Shown in pieces: positions 1-5,004 of a DNA stretch of 5,004 nt. The position numbers were made by a program, and so were the translations under genes. The notes beneath the pieces were generated by a model that saw nothing but the letters and a program-made list of their open reading frames with translations, made no database searches and was not told where the DNA came from. Numbering within the stretch: position 1 is the stretch's first letter; every line of letters starts with the position of its first letter. Source of the DNA: Gemmatimonadaceae bacterium. Lineage in GTDB: Bacteria; Gemmatimonadota; Gemmatimonadetes; Gemmatimonadales; Gemmatimonadaceae. The DNA is taken from the NCBI GenBank assembly GCA_025356185.1, contig JANXUN010000013.1:1-5004 (forward strand), in the 5' to 3' direction.

Positions 1-171
1 AATGGCGTCCGCGCGCTGCGGCGCACGACGGCGGCGCAACAGCACCCACAACGGCAACACCAACAGCATCAGCAGCACCAACGGATGCGCGAAATTGACA
101 CCAAACAGTGCGAATCCGTCTTGTTGCCATCCTGCGGTGAAGCGCAGTAATGCATCGGAGATGGACTTCAT
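1..171 (-). CDS. batA: BatA-like VWA membrane protein, N-terminal part (3' end outside window)
   Basis: Only the first 57 codons are present; the frame is still open at base 1. The start is ATG at 171-169, overlapping the TGA of the upstream BatD-like gene as ATGA, so translation is probably coupled; I see no clear ribosome binding site. The peptide has a short amphipathic leader (MKSISDALLRFTAGW), then FGVNFAHP followed by a hydrophobic segment at about residues 31-45 and an RRRR stop-transfer cluster at 46-49. A Phe-x-x-Pro just before a Leu-rich membrane helix with a Pro in it (P40) is the usual start of BatA/BatB-type 'aerotolerance' proteins, which continue with a periplasmic or membrane-proximal VWA domain and a second C-terminal helix. 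The neighbours (MoxR, DUF58, BatD-like) are the expected partners. The VWA domain itself is not visible, so BatA rather than BatB or another membrane protein is inferred from this N-terminus and from gene order. Confidence 0.75.
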   Translation of the reverse strand, partial: MKSISDALLRFTAGWQQDGFALFGVNFAHPLVLLMLLVLPLWVLLRRRRAPQRADAI

Positions 172-1307
172 GACACGCCAGACGTGGGGCGACGTGAACG
201 TCGGCGCGCTGCATCTTCGTCGGCCGCCTTCGCCACGCGTTCTGCTTTTTGTGTGTGAAGCGCGGCTGCGTCGCGCGCCTGTTGATCCGCAAGACGGCGG
301 GCGCGATCAGCCGCTTCGATCCATTGCACCATCGCGCGCGCATCGGCGTAGTACGCCAACACGTCGTCGAGGGCTACTCGTTCCTTTGCGAACTTGATGC
401 GATCAGCATGCGCGAATAGTTGCGCGATGCGCTCACTCGGCACGCGCGGGTCGTTCTCGATGATGGCGAGCACTTCGTCACTCGTGCGCGCGAGCGATGC
501 CGGAGCAACGCGTGCGGCGAGGTAGGTGCGCAGTACTTCACTGGCCAGCGCCACCGCACGTCCACGTTCGCCGACCGTCTCGAAGCCTTGGCGCTCGAGC
601 CGCTCGAAATCCGCCAGCGCTTGTTCAAACGGGCCAAGCGACTCACGAATGTGCGGAATTACGCGCCGCCGTCGTACGCGCCACAACCACCAGAGCGCGA
701 GCAGCGCCGCAACAACCGCCGCAGCGGGCCACCAGAGTTCCCACCACGGAACAACGCGGGGAAACGGCGGGCGCAGCGGCTTTGGCACACGCAGCGACGT
801 GTCGAGCGGCAAAACAGTCATCACCGCAATGCGCGCGCCGCGCACCGTTGCCGATACCACGCCATTCTTGGTACGCACAGCGATATCTGGCAACGCAATC
901 GGCACCATCCCCACATCCCACGCGGCCATGCGATAGTCGGCCGTCTCGCGCCGCACCGCGCCGGACACGTCACTCGACACCTTTGCGGGCGCGCGGACAC
1001 TCACGGCCGCCGCAGTATCGGTGATGGTCGGCCAGTTGATCACCGCGTCGATCGGTACCTCAAGGGTCACTCGAAACGTGAAGACGTCGCCGACAGAAAC
1101 GGTGTCAGGCTGAATGGCCCACTCTGTTTTGAGCGGCGGCGTTTGCGTCGCGATGGAATCGACCGGGCGACGGCGTTTGGGACGCGGTTGTGCATCAAGC
1201 AGCGAGGCGTGCGCGCTGAGTTGCAACGTCACGAAGCCCAGCATCACCGCGCGCATGAAACAACGCAGTGATGACACCTGCCTCGCTGAATCGCGGGAGC
1301 TCGTCAC
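168..1307 (-). CDS. BatD/DUF4381-like membrane-anchored protein of the MoxR-DUF58 cluster
   Basis: A 379-residue protein of the Bat module. Seen in order: an N-terminal signal-like stretch (hydrophobic at about 21-31, possible cleavage after AHA at 34 or after LLDA at 39); a beta-rich, probably periplasmic domain at about 62-170, opening with a WAIQPDTVSVGDVFTFRV-type strand pair; a Pro-rich linker (173-187); one strong Trp/Ala/Leu-rich membrane helix at about 188-209, followed by the RVRRRR positive cluster; then a cytosolic helical domain (about 220-330) ending in a DRIKFAKERV motif (302-311) like the KFAK-type motif of BatD/DUF4381 C-termini; and a charged Ala/Arg tail (332-379) that may be a coiled coil. 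Classical BatD proteins are longer, with several beta domains. The start chosen is GTG at 1307-1305, overlapping the DUF58 stop as GTGA. ATG at 1256-1254 (codon 18) would give a more normal signal peptide and is a real alternative. The function is inferred from neighbours: a partner of MoxR and VWA proteins at the inner membrane. Confidence 0.8.
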   Translation of the reverse strand: MTSSRDSARQVSSLRCFMRAVMLGFVTLQLSAHASLLDAQPRPKRRRPVDSIATQTPPLKTEWAIQPDTVSVGDVFTFRVTLEVPIDAVINWPTITDTAAAVSVRAPAKVSSDVSGAVRRETADYRMAAWDVGMVPIALPDIAVRTKNGVVSATVRGARIAVMTVLPLDTSLRVPKPLRPPFPRVVPWWELWWPAAAVVAALLALWWLWRVRRRRVIPHIRESLGPFEQALADFERLERQGFETVGERGRAVALASEVLRTYLAARVAPASLARTSDEVLAIIENDPRVPSERIAQLFAHADRIKFAKERVALDDVLAYYADARAMVQWIEAADRARRLADQQARDAAALHTQKAERVAKAADEDAARRRSRRPTSGVS

Positions 1308-2386
1308 CGTTTCGGTGGCTGGGCGTAGGTAGCCTGCTTTGCCGGGAGTGACGCGACCGGCTCATTCGACGCGGGTGTTGCGCGCATCGTTGCGCTGTGC
1401 GTACGGACCGCGATCTCGTTGTGCGCTGCCGCGCCAAGCACACCGCGCGGACCCGTACGCACCGCGCCGTGCGGACGTCGAACACGTGCGCGAAAGAACG
1501 CCAGCAATGCGTCGACGTAGCCATGCTCGGTGTGCACAACGATCTCGTCGAGACCCAGTCGACCAAACAGTTTGCGTCGCTCCTCGTCTGCCTGTGCGAC
1601 GTGTCGCGCAAACGCCGCGCGCACCGCCGGGTGCGACGTATCGATCTCGATGCGCTCGCCAGTTTCAGGATCTTCCAAGCGCGCCGCACCGATATTGGGC
1701 AGCACGCGCTCCGCGGGATCTTCGAGCGTCACCGCGATCACATCATGTCGCTGCGCGAGTCGCGCCAACGGTTTCTCGAGCTCGTCGTTCAAAAAATCGG
1801 AACACAAAAATATCACGGAACGATGCGGCAACAATCGCATCAGGCGATCGACCACCGCAGCGATCGACGTGCGTGGCGAACCGGGTGTTACCGAGAGCAA
1901 ATCACGAATGAGACGTAGCGCATGCTTGCGTCCCTTGCGCGGTGGCAGCGCGTGTTCAACCTGATCGGAAAACATCAGCATGCCGACGCGGTCGTTGTTG
2001 CGCACGGCCGTGAGCGCGAGCACCCCGGCCAATTCAATGGCCAGTTCGTTCTTGAAGCGCTCGCGGGTGCCGAAGCGCGATGATCCTGACACATCGATGG
2101 CCAGCATGATCGTGAGTTCGCGCTCTTCGACGTAACGTTTGACGAAGGGACGACCCATGCGCGCGGACACGTTCCAGTCAATTGAGCGCACTTCGTCACC
2201 GGGCTGGTACTCACGCACCTCGGAGAACTCCATCCCTTGCCCTTTGAACAACGAGCGATATTCGCCGGCAAAGCTCGAGTCGACGAGTCGACGCGTGCGC
2301 ACTTCGATGCGACGCACTTGTCGCAGCACATCAGCGGGTACAGCCGCCGCCGGCGAAACCGGATGGGGCGACACGTCCGCGCGCAC
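1304..2386 (-). CDS. DUF58 family protein with VWA-like MIDAS motif
   Basis: A 360-residue DUF58 protein, the usual partner of MoxR ATPases. The family hallmark is plain: RRIEVRTRRLVDSSFAGEYR (25-44), FKGQGMEF (47-54), then REYQPGDEVRSIDWNVSAR (58-76) and FVKRYVEERE (81-90). A VWA-type fold follows, with the metal-binding DxSxS at D98-S100-S102, a probable third-loop Thr in SPRTSI (T173) and the SDFLND loop (D197), so the MIDAS site looks intact. There is no membrane helix; the protein should be cytosolic or membrane-associated through partners. The start is GTG at 2386-2384, 5 bases after the moxR stop. No good ribosome binding site is visible, and GTG codons at 5 and 20 are alternatives, the conserved domain starting near residue 20. 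After about residue 303 the protein continues with some 57 Ala/Arg/Pro-rich residues that do not resemble the conserved domain. Its stop overlaps the next start as GTGA. The biochemical role of DUF58 proteins is not settled. Confidence 0.93.
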   Translation of the reverse strand: MRADVSPHPVSPAAAVPADVLRQVRRIEVRTRRLVDSSFAGEYRSLFKGQGMEFSEVREYQPGDEVRSIDWNVSARMGRPFVKRYVEERELTIMLAIDVSGSSRFGTRERFKNELAIELAGVLALTAVRNNDRVGMLMFSDQVEHALPPRKGRKHALRLIRDLLSVTPGSPRTSIAAVVDRLMRLLPHRSVIFLCSDFLNDELEKPLARLAQRHDVIAVTLEDPAERVLPNIGAARLEDPETGERIEIDTSHPAVRAAFARHVAQADEERRKLFGRLGLDEIVVHTEHGYVDALLAFFRARVRRPHGAVRTGPRGVLGAAAHNEIAVRTHSATMRATPASNEPVASLPAKQATYAQPPKR

Positions 2387-2391
2387 CGGGG

Positions 2392-3366
2392 TCAGGGCGT
2401 GTTCACCGCAGCGAGAATGCGTGCGACAATGGCATCGCTGGTCACGCCTTCTGCGTCGGCTTCAAATGTCGTCAGTACCCGGTGCCGCAGCACGTCAGGT
2501 GCGATGCTCTTCACATCGTCCGGCGTGACGAACGCACGACCGCGCAAAAACGCGTGCGCACGCGCGGCTTGGCCCAACGCGATTGTCGCGCGTGGACTCG
2601 CGCCGAATTCGATAAGCGGTGCGAGATCAGCGATCCCGACCTCTGCTGGATACCGCGTCGCATGCACTAACTCGACGATGTAATCGACGATGCGCTCGTC
2701 CATATACAATTCGCTGATACGACGACGTGCATCGAGCAACTCTTCGGGCGACGCGACGGGAACAATGGAGACTTTATCACCGCCCGCCATCCGTCGAAGG
2801 ATCTCTTTCTCTTCGGCACGACTTGGGTAGCCCACGCGCAACTTCATCATAAATCGATCGACTTGCGCTTCGGGCAACGGATAGGTGCCTTCTTGCTCGA
2901 TCGGGTTTTGCGTCGCGAGTACCAAGAACGGCTCCGCCAACTTGTACGTCGTTCCGCCAATCGTGACTTGCTTTTCTTGCATCGCCTCGAGCAACGCCGC
3001 CTGCACTTTCGCGGGCGCGCGATTGATTTCATCCGCGAGAATGATGTTCGCGAAAATCGGGCCGTGCTTTACGCGAAACTCGCCCGTCTGCTGATCAAAG
3101 ATCTGCGTGCCCACCACGTCTGCCGGCAGAAGATCCGGCGTAAACTGAATGCGTTGAAACGTGGTGCGGACCGTCTCCGCCAGTGTGCGCACGGTCAACG
3201 TTTTTGCCAGCCCTGGCACGCCCTCTAACAGGACGTGACCGCCGGTCAGTAGACTGATCAGCAGTCGTTCAACCATGTATTCCTGTCCAACAATGCGCCG
3301 AGCGACTTCGTGCAGGACTCCTTGCACAAGCACGGCGTCGGTGGACGTATTGACGCTGGAGGTCAC
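2392..3366 (-). CDS. moxR: MoxR-family AAA+ ATPase
   Basis: A 324-residue MoxR-type ATPase, normal length for the family. Seen: Walker A GVPGLAKT (49-56, Lys55, Thr56); QFTPDLLPADVVG (74-86), typical of MoxR; Walker B IILADEINRAP (108-118, Asp112, Glu113); sensor 1 in ATQNPIEQEGTYPLPEAQVD (151-170, Asn154); Arg171 in the VDRF motif at the arginine-finger position; and the sensor 2 loop GASPRA (255-260, Arg259). The helical lid domain occupies about 210-324. All key residues are present, so it should be active. MoxR proteins are cytosolic oligomeric ATPases that act as chaperones for, or activate, VWA-domain proteins; the DUF58, BatD-like and BatA-like genes just downstream are its likely clients. 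The start is GTG at 3366-3364, chosen because a GAGGAG sits 9 bases upstream and because the first residues before VLHEVARRIVGQE match the family's short variable leader. The gene is 51 bases after rluB and 5 bases before the DUF58 gene. Confidence 0.96.
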   Translation of the reverse strand: MTSSVNTSTDAVLVQGVLHEVARRIVGQEYMVERLLISLLTGGHVLLEGVPGLAKTLTVRTLAETVRTTFQRIQFTPDLLPADVVGTQIFDQQTGEFRVKHGPIFANIILADEINRAPAKVQAALLEAMQEKQVTIGGTTYKLAEPFLVLATQNPIEQEGTYPLPEAQVDRFMMKLRVGYPSRAEEKEILRRMAGGDKVSIVPVASPEELLDARRRISELYMDERIVDYIVELVHATRYPAEVGIADLAPLIEFGASPRATIALGQAARAHAFLRGRAFVTPDDVKSIAPDVLRHRVLTTFEADAEGVTSDAIVARILAAVNTP

Positions 3367-3417
3367 GACGGCATGCTCCTCAAAGAACGGTTCAAGTTGA
3401 TCATCGCATGCCTGGGG
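3367..3417 (-). other. rluB-moxR intergenic gap
   Basis: This is the only sizeable non-coding gap in the window (51 bases). It holds the moxR ribosome binding site, two copies of the palindrome GCATGC (3371-3376 and 3406-3411) and a TGATCA palindrome (3398-3403). I find no convincing -35/-10 pair on the minus strand, and no GC-rich hairpin with a U-tract that would end transcription after rluB. Read-through from scpB-rluB into moxR is therefore the simplest view, although a weak or non-sigma70 promoter inside rluB cannot be excluded. Confidence 0.6.
3376..3381 (-). promoter_or_regulatory. Ribosome binding site of moxR (GAGGAG)
   Basis: GAGGAG on the minus strand lies 9 bases before the GTG at 3366-3364 and is the best Shine-Dalgarno match seen ahead of any gene here. 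It decides the moxR start. An ATG at 3374-3372 lies only one base after it and would encode just three codons (Met-Pro-Ser) before a stop, so it is not a rival start. Confidence 0.75.
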
Positions 3418-4566
3418 TCACGATCGTTGCGCGCGGGTTGGTGCAGCCGGCATCAGCGCTTCCAACACTGCCATCTCATTAGCCGTGACAGCGCGCGTTT
3501 CACCGAGAGGCAACCCACCCAGCTGGATCGGTCCAAATCGCGTTCGCACAAGTTTCTCAACCTCCAAGCCCAGTGCGTCGCAGATGCGCCGCACCTCGTG
3601 CGTTTTCCCCTCAGCGATCGTGAGCTCGAACCCCCACCGCCTGAGCCCCATGGCGTACGCCGACACATCTCGCGGTACGACGACACCATCCTCCAACTCT
3701 ACCCCTTGTCGTGCGATTCGGGCCGCGCTCGTCGCATCACCTCGCACTGTCGCGAGGTACGTGCGTTCGACTTCGTTGCTCGGATGCGTCAGTGCGTTCG
3801 CAGCGCGTCCATCGGTGGTGAGTAGCAGCACGCCTTCCGTCATGAAATCCAAGCGACCGACATACACCAATCCCGGCACGCGTTCGACTAAGTCAAAGAC
3901 CGTACGACGTCCATTGGGATCCGACTTGGTTGTCATCACACCGGGCGGCTTATGCAACACAATCCACCGATGTTTCGTCACAACCGTCGATACGGATTGA
4001 CCATCCAACGCGATGCGATCGCGCGCCGGGTCGACAAGCTGACCGATCAGCGCAACAACGCCGTTCACCGTCACGCGTCCGTCCGCCACGGCTTGATCGG
4101 CTTCACGGCGCGAGGTGAGACCTGCACGCGCGAGTGCACGCTGAACACGCATCGATCCTTCGGCCGTCGCAGCGACAGTTCCGCCTTTTCCGCCCGAGCC
4201 GACCGGTCCCACTACTCGTTTGGGTTTGCCCGTCGACGCTCGTGGCGGCGCGCCGCGCGCATCGGCGTCACGCGGTTTCGCATCTCGGCCTTTCGCATCT
4301 CGATTCTTTGCGTCGCGACCTTTTGCCCCCGGCCCTTTGGCATCGCGCGGTGCGCCATTGCGTGCAGCGTCCTCGCGTGCAGCGCCATCGCGCGATCTCG
4401 CATCTCTCGCCATCGCGCCGCGCAGTTTTTTTGAACGCGGATCGACTGGGCGCCCGCCGTCCTCACGCGACGAATCCGTCTTCGGCCCGCGCGATCCGGG
4501 CTTCCCAACCGACGGACGACGCTTTGCGCCGTCTTCGCGCCGCGGTTTATGACCGGGACGCGTCAC
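3418..4566 (-). CDS. rluB: RsuA/RluB-family rRNA pseudouridine synthase with long basic N-terminal extension
   Basis: Isomerises a uridine in rRNA to pseudouridine; for the RluB branch the known target is 23S rRNA helix 89 (position 2605 in E. coli). Seen: an S4 RNA-binding domain at about 139-185 (MRVQRALARAGLTSRREAD then GRVTVNG); the catalytic domain from about 199, with HKPPGVMTT (205-213), the catalytic Asp240 in GRLD, then TEGVLLLTTDG (243-253); and the C-terminal EGKTHEVRRICDALG (319-333) with LVRTRFGPIQLG (339-350). These 244 residues alone make a normal-sized enzyme. Residues 1-138 are extra: hydrophilic, rich in Arg, Lys, Asp, Gly and Ala, with no predicted fold, and containing RDAK repeats. 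The start is GTG at 4566-4564, overlapping the scpB stop as GTGA. ATG codons at 52 (4413-4411) and 139 (4152-4150) are alternatives. Assignment to RluB rather than RsuA, RluE or RluF rests on the scpB neighbour and on motif style. Confidence 0.92.
   Translation of the reverse strand: MTRPGHKPRREDGAKRRPSVGKPGSRGPKTDSSREDGGRPVDPRSKKLRGAMARDARSRDGAAREDAARNGAPRDAKGPGAKGRDAKNRDAKGRDAKPRDADARGAPPRASTGKPKRVVGPVGSGGKGGTVAATAEGSMRVQRALARAGLTSRREADQAVADGRVTVNGVVALIGQLVDPARDRIALDGQSVSTVVTKHRWIVLHKPPGVMTTKSDPNGRRTVFDLVERVPGLVYVGRLDFMTEGVLLLTTDGRAANALTHPSNEVERTYLATVRGDATSAARIARQGVELEDGVVVPRDVSAYAMGLRRWGFELTIAEGKTHEVRRICDALGLEVEKLVRTRFGPIQLGGLPLGETRAVTANEMAVLEALMPAAPTRAQRS
4150..4160 (-). promoter_or_regulatory. 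Possible internal start of rluB with AAGGA-like ribosome binding site
   Basis: ATG at 4152-4150 is preceded on the minus strand by AAGGA (4156-4160) with a 3-base spacer, which is short but usable. Starting here gives a protein that begins exactly at the S4 domain and has the standard length of RluB enzymes. It could be the true start or a second, shorter product; the repeat evidence upstream argues that the longer form is translated as well. Confidence 0.3.
4261..4350 (-). repeat. Tandem 15-base repeats encoding [G/N/P]RDA[K/D] in the rluB extension
   Basis: Residues 73-102 of the pseudouridine synthase read PRDAK, GPGAK, GRDAK, NRDAK, GRDAK, PRDAD: a five-residue unit repeated about six times, one copy (GPGAK) degenerate. 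Two neighbouring copies share the 12-mer CGAGATGCGAAA exactly, 15 bases apart, while the others use different codons for the same residues (CGCGATGCCAAA, CGCGACGCAAAG). The peptide is better kept than the DNA, which suggests the repeat is translated. Confidence 0.8.
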
Positions 4567-5004
4567 TCCGCAATTACGGCGCTGCCGGCGCCGCGCAGCG
4601 CAATCGCCAATTCATCGGCGCGCGGAAGTTCTTCGAGATGTCGCAGTGCAAACTGTTCGAGAAATTGCGACGTCGTGCCGTACAACAGCGGACGTCCCAT
4701 TCCTTCGCTCCGTCCGACGATGTCGATGAGTCCACGCTCGTGCAGCGACTTGACGACGCTACTCACTGCAACGCCGCGAATCTCTTCGATTTCTGCGCGT
4801 CCGATTGGTTGACGATAGGCGATGATTGCGAGCGTCTCGAGCGCCGCGGCGGACAATCGCTGCGGTCGCACCGCGACCTGCGCGCGCTCAATCGCTTCGG
4901 CGTATTCAGCACGAGTCAGGATCTGCCAGCCGCCACCTTGATCGACCAGTTCTACACCGTGACCATCGATGTCATAGTGCTCGCGCAACTCGTCGAGCGC
5001 TGAC
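4563..5004 (-). CDS. scpB: Segregation and condensation protein ScpB, 5' end outside window
   Basis: ScpB dimers bind the kleisin ScpA and with Smc form the bacterial condensin that organises and helps segregate the chromosome in the nucleoid. The visible 146 codons run from the right edge, where the frame is still open (SALDELREHYDIDG), to TGA at 4565-4563. A TTG at 4988-4986 could be taken as a start, but the residues before it (ALDEL) match the family and the full protein is usually 180-200 residues, so about 35-50 residues are missing upstream. Family hallmarks: GGGWQILTR (after residue 20), LSAAALETLAIIAYRQPI (from about 50), AEIEEIRGV (to about 78), GMGRPLLYGTT (about 101-111) and HLEELP near the end; together they are the two winged-helix domains. 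The stop overlaps the rluB start as GTGA, the common scpB-rluB arrangement; scpA is expected just upstream, beyond base 5004. Confidence 0.96.
   Translation of the reverse strand, partial: SALDELREHYDIDGHGVELVDQGGGWQILTRAEYAEAIERAQVAVRPQRLSAAALETLAIIAYRQPIGRAEIEEIRGVAVSSVVKSLHERGLIDIVGRSEGMGRPLLYGTTSQFLEQFALRHLEELPRADELAIALRGAGSAVIAE

Noticed and set aside
420..1271. Long open frame on the plus strand opposite the BatD-like gene (283 codons)
   Set aside because: It lies entirely antisense to a gene with clear membrane topology and family motifs; its product is an Arg/His-rich string with no domain, typical of open antisense frames in GC-rich DNA.
1790..1796. Six-base A run (T-TTT-TTG on the minus strand) in the DUF58 gene as a programmed frameshift site
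   Set aside because: It encodes the conserved SDFLND loop, so the bases are explained by the protein; the -1 frame stops after a short unremarkable peptide and I see no stimulatory hairpin.
3371..3411. Two GCATGC palindromes in the rluB-moxR gap as an operator or terminator stem
   Set aside because: Six-base palindromes 35 bases apart are easily chance; the 29-base loop and lack of a U-tract make a terminator unlikely, and one copy partly overlaps the ribosome binding site region only by position.
4261..4350. Repeats in rluB as a CRISPR array or mobile-element end
   Set aside because: The unit is 15 bases, without spacers, in phase with the reading frame and varying at synonymous positions, so it is a protein-coding repeat.
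4986..4988. TTG as the start of scpB
   Set aside because: The frame stays open to the window edge and the residues upstream (ALDEL) match the ScpB family, so the gene is cut by the edge rather than starting here.
4134..5003. Long open frame on the plus strand opposite scpB and rluB (289 codons)
   Set aside because: It spans two well-supported minus-strand genes, including their junction, and its translation is low-complexity Arg/Ser/Ala without recognisable motifs.

Overview
All recognisable genes in this window lie on the minus strand and are packed almost without gaps, so the transcript reads from the right end (5004) to the left end (1). The DNA is GC-rich by eye. In gene order it carries: the C-terminal three quarters of the chromosome-segregation protein ScpB (4563-5004, 5' end outside the window); an RsuA/RluB-family rRNA pseudouridine synthase with a long basic low-complexity N-terminal extension (3418-4566); a MoxR-type AAA+ ATPase (2392-3366); a DUF58 protein with a von Willebrand A (VWA) MIDAS signature (1304-2386); a membrane-anchored BatD/DUF4381-like protein (168-1307); and the first 57 codons of a BatA-like VWA membrane protein that runs off the left edge (1-171).

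Two functional blocks meet here. The right block, scpB-rluB, is a housekeeping neighbourhood seen in many bacteria: ScpB works with Smc and ScpA in condensing chromosomes, and RluB modifies 23S rRNA. The left block is the widespread MoxR-DUF58-BatD-BatA module, called 'aerotolerance' (Bat) in Bacteroides. In it a MoxR ATPase is thought to act as a chaperone or remodeller for VWA-domain partners at the inner membrane. The only intergenic gap of any size in the window (51 bases, 3367-3417) separates the blocks.

Translational coupling dominates. Stop and start codons overlap by four bases at three of the five junctions (GTGA, GTGA, ATGA), and moxR and the DUF58 gene are 5 bases apart. Four of the five visible starts are GTG, and all five visible stops are TGA. 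The one convincing Shine-Dalgarno sequence (GAGGAG) precedes moxR, where coupling is not possible.

The organism is a Gram-negative-type bacterium of moderately high GC. The signal peptide of the BatD-like protein ends in Ala-Gln, and the combination of scpB-rluB with a compact Bat module would fit Gemmatimonadota or a similar phylum, but this is a guess from style and not a placement. I see no tRNA, rRNA, CRISPR, insertion sequence or phage signal. No stretch longer than 51 bases lacks a gene. This looks like ordinary chromosomal core sequence rather than a new system; the most unusual items are the repeat-bearing extension of the pseudouridine synthase and the compact architecture of the BatD-like protein.
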